From contig JACMKX010000178.1 in assembly GCA_014379905.1 (NCBI GenBank), positions 1-64,000 on the forward strand: a stretch of 64,000 nt of DNA, in the 5' to 3' direction. The notes under the pieces are model-generated. The model searched no databases. It had not been told where the DNA came from and saw only the letters and a list, made by a program, of their open reading frames with translations. Positions 16,399 to 24,811 of the stretch are shown here, piece by piece. Position numbers and translations under genes: made by a program. The DNA comes from Ferruginibacter sp. (GTDB taxonomy: Bacteria; Bacteroidota; Bacteroidia; Chitinophagales; Chitinophagaceae). Within the stretch, counting starts at the first letter, position 1. Each line of letters opens with the position of its first letter.

Positions 16399-16995
16399 AT
16401 GGCTTATAAAAAAACAGAATCATTCGATGAGCATATAACCCAGGCTCTCATCAAAAATTATAAAGAAAGTATTGCTTTGCTTGGTGAAGATGCCAACAGG
16501 GAAGGGCTTGAGAAAACCCCTGAAAGAGTGGCCAAGGCCATGCAATTTCTTACACAGGGTTACCAGCAGGATGCCAAATCCATTTTAGATTCTGCCAGGT
16601 TTCATGAAGATGTGAGCGAAATGATCATTGTAAAAGACATTGAACTGTACAGCATGTGCGAACACCATATGTTGCCCTTTTACGGTAAAGCGCATGTAGC
16701 TTATATTCCAAACGGGTACATTACCGGCCTTAGTAAAATTGCCCGGGTGGTGGATGTTTACAGCAGGCGCCTGCAGGTGCAGGAAAGATTAACGCACCAG
16801 ATATTGGAAGCAATCAACGATTCTTTGAATCCGCAGGGAGTTGCCGTGGTTATTGAAGCTTCGCATTTGTGTATGATGATGCGGGGGGTACAAAAACAAA
16901 ATTCTGTAACCACCACTTCTGCCTTCTCCGGCCAGTTTGAAAAAAACGAAACGAGGATCGAGTTTATGAAGCTGATAAGTGCAACGCTGCATTGA
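16399..16995 (+). CDS. folE: GTP cyclohydrolase I
   Basis: Converts GTP to 7,8-dihydroneopterin triphosphate, the entry to folate, tetrahydropterin and queuosine. The 198-residue protein has the zinc ligands Cys87 and His90 in [10 protein letters not shown] and Cys158 in SHLCMMMRG, with the catalytic histidines at 89 and 156. The segment [20 protein letters not shown] is typical. ATG at 16399 is preferred because upstream codons overlap the PTPS gene in another frame. Confidence 0.95.
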   Translation: MAYKKTESFDEHITQALIKNYKESIALLGEDANREGLEKTPERVAKAMQFLTQGYQQDAKSILDSARFHEDVSEMIIVKDIELYSMCEHHMLPFYGKAHVAYIPNGYITGLSKIARVVDVYSRRLQVQERLTHQILEAINDSLNPQGVAVVIEASHLCMMMRGVQKQNSVTTTSAFSGQFEKNETRIEFMKLISATLH

Positions 16996-17070
16996 TGGAT
17001 GGGGATACTGGATACTGGGAAACCGGAATAACGTTGAACTGTTGAGCCTTTGAACCTTTAAACTTTTCGA

Positions 17071-17961
17071 ATGAAGCAAGCCTACATCTTCCCCGGCCAG
17101 GGTGCCCAGTTTAGCGGGATGGGAAAACCATTGTACGAAAGCAATGATAAGAGCAAGGCCCTGTTTGAACAGGCCAATGAAATATTGGGTTTCCGTATTT
17201 CTGATACCATGTTTACGGGTACTGATGAGGCATTGAAACAAACCAACGTAACACAGCCAGCCGTATTTATACATTCTGTTGCAGCCTATTTAAATATTGA
17301 AAATGCCATGCCTGGTATGGTGGCGGGCCATTCGCTCGGGGAGTTTTCTGCACTGGTGGCAAATAAAACACTATTATTTGAAGATGCGTTAAACCTGGTA
17401 GCCATCCGTGCAGGCGCCATGCAGCGTGCCTGCGAACTAAATCCTTCTACCATGGCAGCGGTGCTCAACCTGGACGATGAAAAGGTGGAAGAAATATGCA
17501 GGGCAGTAACCAATGAAACAGGTGAAATAGTAGTAGCCGCCAATTATAACTGCCCGGGCCAATTGGTGATCAGCGGATCTTTAAAAGGAATTGATATTGC
17601 CTGCGGGCAAATGCTGGCAGCTGGGGCCAAAAGAGCATTGATATTACCTGTTGGAGGCGCCTTTCATTCACCATTGATGGAGCCTGCAAAAGATGAACTG
17701 GAGGCCGCCATCATGAATACATTGTTCAGCACACCCATATGCCCTGTTTACCAAAATGTTGTAGCGAAAGCTGTTACCGATCCGGAAGAAATAAAAGCAA
17801 ACCTGGTAGCACAGTTAACCGGACCGGTAAAATGGACGCAGTGTGTACAGGCTATGATTGCCCATGGTGCCACACATTTTACAGAATGCGGACCCGGAAA
17901 AGTGTTGCAGGGACTGGTGGGGAAAATTAATAAGGAAATGGTGACAGGAGGGGTGAATTAA
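17071..17961 (+). CDS. fabD: Malonyl-CoA:ACP transacylase
   Basis: Moves malonyl from CoA to acyl carrier protein for fatty acid synthesis. The 296-residue protein has the start IFPGQGAQF, nucleophile Ser88 in GHSLGE and His199 in GGAFHSPLM, which form the catalytic pair. It is normal in length. The leader just before it (about 17030-17068) has GTTGAAC-like short repeats seen elsewhere in the window. A long palindrome starts five bases after its stop. Confidence 0.95.
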   Translation: MKQAYIFPGQGAQFSGMGKPLYESNDKSKALFEQANEILGFRISDTMFTGTDEALKQTNVTQPAVFIHSVAAYLNIENAMPGMVAGHSLGEFSALVANKTLLFEDALNLVAIRAGAMQRACELNPSTMAAVLNLDDEKVEEICRAVTNETGEIVVAANYNCPGQLVISGSLKGIDIACGQMLAAGAKRALILPVGGAFHSPLMEPAKDELEAAIMNTLFSTPICPVYQNVVAKAVTDPEEIKANLVAQLTGPVKWTQCVQAMIAHGATHFTECGPGKVLQGLVGKINKEMVTGGVN

Positions 17962-17966
17962 TTTGC

Positions 17967-18016
17967 TTTGCAGAAGAGATGACATCTTTTTAAAAAGATG
18001 TCATCTCTTCTGCAAA
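17967..18016. terminator. 50-bp perfect palindrome between convergent genes
   Basis: Arms 17967-17991 and 17992-18016 are perfectly complementary without a loop. The inner 15 bases GAGATGACATCTTTT are shared with the palindrome at 811-864, while the outer 9-10 bases differ in both arms but remain paired. It follows the fabD stop and faces the convergent T9SS gene, so it probably ends transcription from both sides. Confidence 0.7.
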
Positions 18017-18088
18017 AAACCAGTAGACTGAAAGACAACCGGGGCTACATTTATCGTAGATGATCCTTAGTGACGAATGACTTACTTC

Positions 18089-20953
18089 TTACTGCACTAT
18101 CATAGTCGTTCCCTTCCGCTGTATCAAATTCCCCCTGTAATCCACCGCTTCTGCCATCCACACGTAAGTACCTGTATTTTGTGCAGCACCTTTTAAACGG
18201 CCATCCCAACCCCTGTTAAAATTTCCCCTGGTTTCAAACAGGAGTTGTCCATACCGGTTAAATATCCTGAAGTACCGGTATTCTTTCATACCAATGGCAA
18301 TGGCTTTTAAAATATCATTCCTTCCATCACCATTGGGTGTGAAGGCCGATGGTACGTATATTTCAGGGCCTTTGTACACTTTAATATTGATGGTATCCGA
18401 ACCTTCGCAATCAGCAGGGGTGCGGCCTGTTACATGATAGGTAATGTCCCTGTTGAGCGTTGCTACCGGGTTATTTATCATGGTACTGCTTAAACCATAA
18501 GAAGGTGTCCAGGTATATTGCGTAACCGTTTGAGTGCCTATCTGCACTACGTTTAACTGAACCGGCTGGTTAAGGGCAACCGTTAAAGAATCATTGCCGG
18601 CAAATAATTTAACCGCAGGGGTTACAGTCACATTTACCGTATCTTTTACGAGTGAGGCACAACCGTTGGCATCTTTTACGCTTAAGTAATACGTAATATT
18701 ATCCAGCGGCCTTTGCGATATTGGCTGTGCTGCTGTAGTACTGCTTAAATAGGTGGAGGGTGTCCATGAATATTCAACTGCACCGGTTCCCAATAACGTT
18801 GCACTGGCACCAAAACAGATAGTGATATCTGCCCCTGCAGCTGGTTTAGGTGCGGCATTTACAAAAACCATCAAGGAATCTTTGCGGCTACAAATACCCG
18901 AGGTGGCGGTAACCATATATTTTATATCGGTAACGGGCGATACTGTTGGCTCGGCCACGGTTGTACTGTTTATGGCTATTGCCGGTGTCCAGGCATAGGA
19001 TGGGGTGGCGGCAGTACCTGCAGCAACAGCCTGTAATGCTACTGATGTTCCTTCGCAAATGGTTTCATCCATTCCTGCCTCCAGCGTCAATGTATTATTG
19101 AGTGCAATAACAATATTGCCGGTATTTACTATGCAGTTATTATTATCTCTTACAATTACGTTGTATGTTCCCTGCGTTACATTAAATACATTGCCCGGTA
19201 CAAACGGGCCGCTGTTTAAAGCATACTGGTATGCAGGGCTACCTCCGGAAGGGTTAATGGTAATGGTTCCATCAGGGTTGCCGGTACAGCTTGCCGCCGT
19301 TGTAATATTCGTTTGCAAAAGATCGGGAAAGCCCTTTACAAGAGCTACAACCATGCTATCTATACAACCAAGGGCGTCTCTTATCCTAATGGTATAGTTA
19401 CCCACTGCAAGGTTACTGAAAGTACTATCTGGTTGGTAAGTGGCGCCGCCATTAATAGAAAATTCAAGCGGCCGTGGCCATTCAAAACCTGCCCCTACTC
19501 TTATTTGCCCGGTAAAAGCATCGCGGCAGTTTACGTCTGTTTTTCCAAGCAATTCCAAATCTTTCACTCTCACATAAGCAGAATCTTTTGCCTGGCAGGT
19601 GCCTACTGATGCCGTACATACAAACAATCCTGAACCGGCAGCCATTGTTGCAACAGGATTGGCGGTATTGGTATTGCTTAGCGCCGGGTTTGCATTCCAG
19701 GTATAAGTAGTGTAACCGGCGGTTGCCTGCAATTGCAAGGCGCTGTTTCTGCAGGTATAGGAGGTATCAGGGCTTATGCCCAGGATATCATAATCTCTTA
19801 ATTGTATGGTGGTACTATCGCTAGGAAGTCCTGCAGCACAACCTGCCAGCGTATAAATTTTCAACGTTTCAATGCCTTCAGGCAACAGGTCCATCACAGG
19901 AAAAATATTGAGTAATACTGAATCTTCATTTGCCGGGATAACAATGCTGGAAGGCAGAGGCTGTACATCTGATCCGTTTACTGCGGTGCCGCCATAACTA
20001 AGGTTAATAACCAAAGGAAAAGCTCCCGGGCTGGCTCTTTTAATATTGAGGGAGCCGGTGGCGCAACCTTCTACCAGGTAACTGCTGCCAGATACAGGAT
20101 CAACCTGGGTAAGATTTATTAATTGGGTTGCATTGGAAGTAAGGCTTTTTGCTTCCAGGAAAACGCCGCTGTCAAATGCGCCATCACCTACGTCGGCTAT
20201 AACCAGCTTTAAATGATAGGTCTGGCAGGGCTGCACCCTGGCTTCTGCTGCCAGTACAGTCGTATGACCATCATGTGTAAAAAAAGGCCCTGTGTTGTCA
20301 ATGTAATAATTAGGGTTTTTAGGGCAAAGCGGAATACCGTTTTCCTGCACATTATTAATATTAAAGATAGAAACCGGTATGGTGGTATTGGGCACCAAAG
20401 CTATATTTTGCTGGACAGGGAATCCCGGACCTGAAATAAAAAATGCAAATGCATCATTAAAACTATTACCCATTGGATTAGGGCATGCATAAAAGGGGGT
20501 ATATTCTTCAGAACTGAATAAGTACCTGAACCGGATAGAATCTCCGAGAGGTACAAAATCAAATTCCAGTATGGCAGCATCATCCAGTTCATCTACAGGA
20601 AAGCCAATGGCATCGGCCAGGTCCTGGTCGCCTGACAAACCAGGCCAGTCTTCATCCGCCAGGTTAGTAAAGCTGCCATCTAAACCCCAGTCAGTTCCAA
20701 CCGTCCTGGCCCTGCCATTTGTAATTACAATTCCACTATCGATACCCAATCCAACATTTGCACGGGCCGAAAAATTTCCTGTCATTAAAAGGTTCCCGGT
20801 AAAAGTTACGTTACTTATAGAGACACCTTCGCCCACTAACCGCTGTGCCAGGGCAAGGGCACTGGGAGCATTGGTTACCTGCAATTGTGCCTGCGCATTA
20901 TTTGCTATAAAATAAAAAACGGCTAAAAGGTATATCCTCTTTAACAGTAGCAT
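18089..20953 (-). CDS. Secreted T9SS protein with choice-of-anchor L and gliding-motility C-terminal domain
   Basis: A 954-residue exported protein. An N-terminal signal peptide (about 1-22) is followed by a choice-of-anchor L type domain (about 35-270, with YLFSSEEY and NDAFAFFISGPG), a Calx-beta-like stretch, then SprB-type and PKD-like repeats with conserved glycines and cysteines (about 380-860). The last 85 residues (AFTPNGDGRNDI, FRIFNRYGQLLFET) are the gliding-motility-associated type B sorting domain, which sends proteins through T9SS to the surface. It is probably an adhesin or motility-associated surface protein. Single-gene unit. Confidence 0.9.
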   Translation of the reverse strand: MLLLKRIYLLAVFYFIANNAQAQLQVTNAPSALALAQRLVGEGVSISNVTFTGNLLMTGNFSARANVGLGIDSGIVITNGRARTVGTDWGLDGSFTNLADEDWPGLSGDQDLADAIGFPVDELDDAAILEFDFVPLGDSIRFRYLFSSEEYTPFYACPNPMGNSFNDAFAFFISGPGFPVQQNIALVPNTTIPVSIFNINNVQENGIPLCPKNPNYYIDNTGPFFTHDGHTTVLAAEARVQPCQTYHLKLVIADVGDGAFDSGVFLEAKSLTSNATQLINLTQVDPVSGSSYLVEGCATGSLNIKRASPGAFPLVINLSYGGTAVNGSDVQPLPSSIVIPANEDSVLLNIFPVMDLLPEGIETLKIYTLAGCAAGLPSDSTTIQLRDYDILGISPDTSYTCRNSALQLQATAGYTTYTWNANPALSNTNTANPVATMAAGSGLFVCTASVGTCQAKDSAYVRVKDLELLGKTDVNCRDAFTGQIRVGAGFEWPRPLEFSINGGATYQPDSTFSNLAVGNYTIRIRDALGCIDSMVVALVKGFPDLLQTNITTAASCTGNPDGTITINPSGGSPAYQYALNSGPFVPGNVFNVTQGTYNVIVRDNNNCIVNTGNIVIALNNTLTLEAGMDETICEGTSVALQAVAAGTAATPSYAWTPAIAINSTTVAEPTVSPVTDIKYMVTATSGICSRKDSLMVFVNAAPKPAAGADITICFGASATLLGTGAVEYSWTPSTYLSSTTAAQPISQRPLDNITYYLSVKDANGCASLVKDTVNVTVTPAVKLFAGNDSLTVALNQPVQLNVVQIGTQTVTQYTWTPSYGLSSTMINNPVATLNRDITYHVTGRTPADCEGSDTINIKVYKGPEIYVPSAFTPNGDGRNDILKAIAIGMKEYRYFRIFNRYGQLLFETRGNFNRGWDGRLKGAAQNTGTYVWMAEAVDYRGNLIQRKGTTMIVQ

Positions 20954-21049
20954 GGTAGTATTGGTATTTGTGTAGAAGGGTTTAAAGTTAACCTGTTACA
21001 ACAATTAAAAATAGTCTTACCCAGAAAATATTTACCTGCTGTAACGAAA

Positions 21050-21075
21050 AAAGTGCCGGCATTAACCGGCACTTT
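21050..21075 (-). terminator. Intrinsic terminator after mdh
   Basis: Stem AAAGTGCCGG (21050-21059) with CCGGCACTTT (21066-21075), 6-base loop, and a T run on the minus strand. It lies 26 bases past the mdh stop. Confidence 0.85.
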
Positions 21076-21100
21076 ATATTAAATATTGATTTACAATTAA

Positions 21101-22036
21101 TTAGATTTCTAATGTAGCCAATACGCTGTTCATACTCCTCACAGCATCTGCACTTTTATTAAAAGCAGCCTGTTCTTCTTCATCGAGTTTGTAATCTACA
21201 ATTTTTTCCCACCCGTTGCGGCCAATGATCACCGGAACACCAATGCAGATATCGCTTTGGCCATACTCCCCTTCCAATGAAACGCAGCAAGGCATCATTT
21301 TCTTTTCGTCTCTAACAATGGCTTCTACCAAAGCCGCCCCGGCGGCTCCCGGTGCATACCAGGCAGACGTACCCAATAAACCCGTTAATGTTGCGCCACC
21401 TACCATCGTATCCGCAGCTACCTTTGCCAATGCTTCGGCACTTAAATAATTAGCAGCAGGCGTTCCGCAATAGGTGGCCAGCCTGGTTAAAGGGATCATG
21501 GTAGTATCGCCATGTCCGCCTACAACCGTTGCCTGCAGGTCGTTTGGAGAGCAATTCATTGCCTGGCTCAGGAAATAACGGAAACGGGCACTGTCCAGGA
21601 TTCCACCCATACCAATAATACGATGCTTAGGCAGGCCGCTTTCTTTAAGCGCCAGGTAAGTCATGGTATCCATCGGGTTGCTGATGATGATAATAATACA
21701 CTCAGGTGAATGCGCTAAAATATTTTGAGTAACTGTTTTTACAATACCTGCATTGATGCCAATGAGTTCTTCGCGGGTCATACCTGGTTTGCGTGGAATA
21801 CCTGAAGTGATAACCGCTACGCTACTGCCGGCAGTTTTTGTATAATCATTCGTACTGCCGGTGATCTTTGTATCAAAGCCTTCAATTTGTGCCGTTTGCG
21901 AAAGGTCCATTGCTTTACCTTCTGCAAATCCTTCTTTAATATCAACTATTACCAGTTCGTCGCACAATTGTTTGCGGGCAATATTATCGGCACAGGTAGC
22001 TCCTACAGCTCCTGCTCCTACTACAGTTACTTTCAT
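21101..22036 (-). CDS. mdh: Malate dehydrogenase
   Basis: Oxidises malate to oxaloacetate with NAD in the TCA cycle. The 311-residue protein has the Rossmann start KVTVVGAGAVGATCADNIA, the active-site histidine in GGHGDTTMIPL and the substrate arginines in GIPRKPGMTREEL. It is of the lactate-dehydrogenase-like MDH group (MDH type III). The arginine at the specificity loop (PRKPGMTR) favours malate over lactate. Followed by its own terminator. Confidence 0.93.
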   Translation of the reverse strand: MKVTVVGAGAVGATCADNIARKQLCDELVIVDIKEGFAEGKAMDLSQTAQIEGFDTKITGSTNDYTKTAGSSVAVITSGIPRKPGMTREELIGINAGIVKTVTQNILAHSPECIIIIISNPMDTMTYLALKESGLPKHRIIGMGGILDSARFRYFLSQAMNCSPNDLQATVVGGHGDTTMIPLTRLATYCGTPAANYLSAEALAKVAADTMVGGATLTGLLGTSAWYAPGAAGAALVEAIVRDEKKMMPCCVSLEGEYGQSDICIGVPVIIGRNGWEKIVDYKLDEEEQAAFNKSADAVRSMNSVLATLEI

Positions 22037-22137
22037 TGAATTTTATTTATAAAGATGAATGATTTTTTGCGCAGCAAAGGTATAGGTTTAGGGGTATGGA
22101 TGGGCAGGGTTAGAGAGAAAATTTGAAATAGGGCTTC

Positions 22138-22212
22138 CGGGTGAGTGGGGTTCAGTAGGGGTGACTCACTCCACCAGGGTGACTCACTCTATCAGGGTGA
22201 CCCATCCCATAT
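22138..22212. repeat. 18-bp tandem repeat, GGGTGACTCACTC type
   Basis: Three 18-base units (22159-22176, 22177-22194, 22195-22212) begin GGGTGAC. Units 1 and 2 differ at only two positions; unit 3 is diverged. A weaker unit (GGGTGAGTGGGG) precedes them. The half-palindrome GGGTGA..TCACCC also appears in the inverted repeat at 37011-37056. The region is upstream of the T9SS-type gene at 22313. Confidence 0.7.
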
Positions 22213-22312
22213 TTTCAATCCAATCATAATGTTTTGCAAAAGCGGTCGTTTTAACCAAACCCTAATAATAAACGGATTCAAATTTAGTTGTAGAGATATA
22301 AATCAATGCATC

Positions 22313-22912
22313 ATGAAATCCCTGCTGGCAATCGTTTTATTGAGCATACCCCTGCTTAATAATGCCCAGATCATTTCTCCCGGGCTAACGGCGGTTTACG
22401 AAAACAAGCAACAACTGGTAAAACTAAAATGGAACCACAACGACAGGCAGGTGGTTCGTTATATATTACAGCGCAGTGCAGATAATAAACAGTGGATTAA
22501 TGTGTACGATGTAAAGCTGGATAACCCTTCTCAATACAAATTCATTTCTTATTACGATACCCAGGTTAACACTGGTAAAAATTACTACCGGCTCAAAGCG
22601 ATCCTGTCCGGCAATTCGCATGAATTTACCCCTTCTATCATGGTTATTATTGGTAAACCCGGTAATAGCTGGCTCATTTACCCGGTTCCGGTTAAAGACG
22701 TGCTCAACCTGCAATACAACGGAAATGCGCTGATTACCGGTGTGATCTCGGTGCTGGTACAACGCATGAATGGGCAGGTATACCAGCAATTGCGGTTTGC
22801 TTCTTCCACCCGCCTCATCCAGGTACCGGTTAGCAACCTGGGTTCCGGCACTTATGATGTAAGAATTTTGGTTAATAATAAAGTGGTGTGGAACCAGCGG
22901 TTTGTGAAATAA
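22313..22912 (+). CDS. Secreted protein with T9SS type A sorting domain
   Basis: A 199-residue protein with a signal peptide (MKSLLAIVLLSIPLLNNAQ), a fibronectin-III-like central part (KLKWNHNDRQVVRYILQRS, NYYRLKAI) and a C-terminal domain of about 75 residues with IYPVPVKDVLNL, which matches the T9SS type A sorting signal. The family places such proteins on the cell surface or in the medium. The passenger domain has no catalytic motif that I recognise. The frame is open 56 codons upstream, but this part crosses the 18-bp repeats. Confidence 0.8.
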   Translation: MKSLLAIVLLSIPLLNNAQIISPGLTAVYENKQQLVKLKWNHNDRQVVRYILQRSADNKQWINVYDVKLDNPSQYKFISYYDTQVNTGKNYYRLKAILSGNSHEFTPSIMVIIGKPGNSWLIYPVPVKDVLNLQYNGNALITGVISVLVQRMNGQVYQQLRFASSTRLIQVPVSNLGSGTYDVRILVNNKVVWNQRFVK

Positions 22913-22917
22913 GGGCA

Positions 22918-23010
22918 AAGTTCAACCGTTCAAAAGTTCAAGGTTCAAGGTTAGTGTGCCTGGTAATTCGTGTAATTCGTGTAATTAGCAAAATTCGTGT
23001 AGTAGGTTTT
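22918..23010. repeat. Two short tandem-repeat tracts (GTTCAA and AATTCGTGT)
   Basis: At 22918-22951 variants of GTTCAA(G/A) repeat four to five times. At 22963-23004 the 9-base unit AATTCGTGT repeats, partly broken. Both lie between the T9SS gene stop and efp. Similar GTTGAAC tracts occur near 17030 and 34170. Confidence 0.65.
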
Positions 23011-23047
23011 CCTTATTTTTGCTCCCTCTTAAAATTTAAACATTTTT

Positions 23048-23611
23048 ATGGCAACAACAGCAGACATGCGTTCAGGCCTTATCATTAAAGTAGATGGTAG
23101 CTTGTATTCTGTGATCGAATTCGGTCAAAATAAAACTGCCCGTGCAGCAGCAAAGGTTTGGGCTAAACTGAAAGGTGTGGATAATACCCGCACCATTGAA
23201 TTGACCTGGAACAGTGGTGAAACCATTTACCCGGTAAGGGTTGAAAAAAAGGCCTTCCAATATTTATATAAGGATGATACGGGTTATAGCTTTATGGATA
23301 ATGAAACTTTTGAGCAAATAACCGTACCTGAAAGCATGGTGGACGCTCCCCGTTTTTTGAAAGACGGCCAAGAGGTGCAGGTTTCTATCAACGGCGAAAC
23401 AGATCAACCAATGGCGGTTGAGCTGCCCGATAAAATTGTTTTACTGGTTACTTACAGCGAACCCGGTATGAGGGGCGATACAGCTACCAAAACCTTAAAG
23501 CCTGCCACTGTTGAAACAGGGGCAACTGTAAACGTTCCTTTATTCGTGAATGAAGGGGAAATGATCCGGATCAATACCAAAAGCGGTGAATACGTGGAAA
23601 GGGTTAAATAA
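23048..23611 (+). CDS. efp: Translation elongation factor P, Arg32 type
   Basis: Relieves ribosome stalling at proline stretches. The 187-residue, three-domain protein ends with GEYVERVK and carries EPGMRGDTATKTLKPATVETG in domain II/III, all typical of EF-P. In the domain I loop that touches the P-site tRNA, other Bacteroidota usually have PGKG with the tip lysine; here the ungapped equivalent is TARA, with Arg32 at the tip (NKTARAAAKV). Pseudomonas-type EF-P, rhamnosylated by EarP, also has arginine at this place. No modification gene is seen in the window. Confidence 0.93.
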   Translation: MATTADMRSGLIIKVDGSLYSVIEFGQNKTARAAAKVWAKLKGVDNTRTIELTWNSGETIYPVRVEKKAFQYLYKDDTGYSFMDNETFEQITVPESMVDAPRFLKDGQEVQVSINGETDQPMAVELPDKIVLLVTYSEPGMRGDTATKTLKPATVETGATVNVPLFVNEGEMIRINTKSGEYVERVK

Positions 23612-23632
23612 CGAAAAGATTACTAAAATTAT

Positions 23633-23658
23633 GGCCGGTCAATTAGACCGGCCTTTTT
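23633..23658 (+). terminator. Intrinsic terminator after efp
   Basis: GGCCGGTC (23633-23640) and GACCGGCC (23646-23653) form an 8-bp perfect stem with a 5-base loop, followed by five T. It lies about 20 bases past the efp stop. Confidence 0.92.
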
Positions 23659-23825
23659 ATTTTGCCCAAAAAACACCCATTTTTACCCGTTTTTTACCCA
23701 TTTTAAGCACAAAAAAGGCCGTTTTTATATATTTTGACAAAATACGGTTGTTTATATGGAAATGGTTTTCATACCTTAGCTGCCCGTTAAAAAATGATAT
23801 CCAAATAATCACTTAAACTTAACAC

Positions 23826-24290
23826 ATGGACATTAAGCAGATCCAGGAGCTTGTAAAGCTCATTAATAAAACCAGTATCGGTGAAATAACCATTGAAGAA
23901 GATGGAACCCGTATTACCATCAAACAAAAGAAAGACCCCTCCCAAAAAATATATACCAGCGGTGCCCCTTTAGCAGCTGCACCAATAGCCGCCGCCCCCG
24001 CACCCGCAGCCACACCGGCAGCCCCGGCTGCAGCGCCCAAAGCAGACAACCTTATTACTATTAAAAGCCCGATGATAGGTACTTTTTATCGCCAGGCAGG
24101 TCCGGATAAACCAATATTTGTCAATGTGGATGATGAAGTTACTCCCGGAAAAGTTGTTTGTATCATTGAAGCTATGAAGTTGTTCAACGAAATTGAAAGT
24201 GAAGTAAAAGGTAAGATCGTGAAAATACTGGTGGAAGATGCAAGCCCGGTGGAGTATGACCAGCCGTTGTTTTTGGTGGATCCATCTTAA
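23826..24290 (+). CDS. accB: Biotin carboxyl carrier protein of acetyl-CoA carboxylase
   Basis: Carries the biotin that AccC carboxylates, for malonyl-CoA synthesis. The 154-residue protein has an N-terminal helical part (about 1-40), an Ala/Pro-rich flexible linker (about 48-76) and the biotinyl domain with the lysine in EAMKLFNEIE. It is a normal BCCP. accC lies downstream, but an unrelated four-helix-bundle gene sits between them. Confidence 0.95.
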   Translation: MDIKQIQELVKLINKTSIGEITIEEDGTRITIKQKKDPSQKIYTSGAPLAAAPIAAAPAPAATPAAPAAAPKADNLITIKSPMIGTFYRQAGPDKPIFVNVDDEVTPGKVVCIIEAMKLFNEIESEVKGKIVKILVEDASPVEYDQPLFLVDPS

Positions 24291-24334
24291 ATTATCAATT
24301 CGATAATTAGCCAATTCGATAATTAGCCAATTCT
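24290..24334. repeat. Short tandem repeat CAATTCGATAATTAGC
   Basis: The unit (C)CAATTCGATAATTAG occurs twice in full and partly on each side, directly after the accB stop. Related AATTATC/GATAATT repeats lie at 24769-24806, 34196-34238 and 40866-40952. Confidence 0.7.
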
Positions 24335-24353
24335 TCCAACCCGTTACAATGTT

Positions 24354-24746
24354 ATGAAAGAGGAAATGTTTCAAGGCAATGCCATTTTAAGGCTTTCATT
24401 TGAATTTTCACTCAGTGTAATAGAATATTGCGACAGGTTGAATGCAGAGAAAAAATTTGTACTTAGTAATCAGCTTTTAAGATCGGGAACATCGGTAGGT
24501 GCCAATGCAATGGAGGCTCAAAACGCCGAAAGTAAAGCTGACTTCATTCATAAAATGAAAATTGCGGCAAAAGAAGCTGGCGAAGCTCAATATTGGCTAA
24601 TGTTATGCAAATTCTCTTCTTCCTACCCTGATTGTGACGCATTATTAATTAAGCTGGAAGAAATAAATAAAGTATTGAACAGTATATTAAAAACATCTAA
24701 AAGAAAGAACCCTTTTAGTTATCTCTTAAGTTATTTCATACTGTGA
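24354..24746 (+). CDS. Four helix bundle protein (23S rRNA intervening-sequence protein family)
   Basis: A 130-residue helical protein. SNQLLRSGTSVGANAMEAQ and KADFIHKMKIAAKEAGEAQYWL are the hallmark segments of the four-helix-bundle family known from genes in 23S rRNA intervening sequences and as free-standing genes in Bacteroidota. The biochemical function is not known. It separates accB from accC, and tandem repeats of the same general type lie on both sides, which suggests it was inserted there. ATG at 24354 fits the family's start. Confidence 0.88.
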   Translation: MKEEMFQGNAILRLSFEFSLSVIEYCDRLNAEKKFVLSNQLLRSGTSVGANAMEAQNAESKADFIHKMKIAAKEAGEAQYWLMLCKFSSSYPDCDALLIKLEEINKVLNSILKTSKRKNPFSYLLSYFIL

Positions 24747-24768
24747 ATTTGTTATAGTGGGTTGCGCT

Positions 24769-24806
24769 CATTATCACATCATCACATTATCACATTATCA
24801 AATTAA
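24769..24806. repeat. Short tandem repeat ATTATCAC
   Basis: The 8-base unit ATTATCAC/ATCATCAC is repeated about four times just before the accC start at 24812. It is similar to the tract after accB and to those at 34196 and 40866. Confidence 0.7.
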
Positions 24807-24811
24807 TTCTG

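Noticed and set aside
24290..24806. Short repeated units around the four-helix gene as a CRISPR array
   Set aside because: Units are 8-16 bases in direct contact, with no spacers of constant length and no cas genes.
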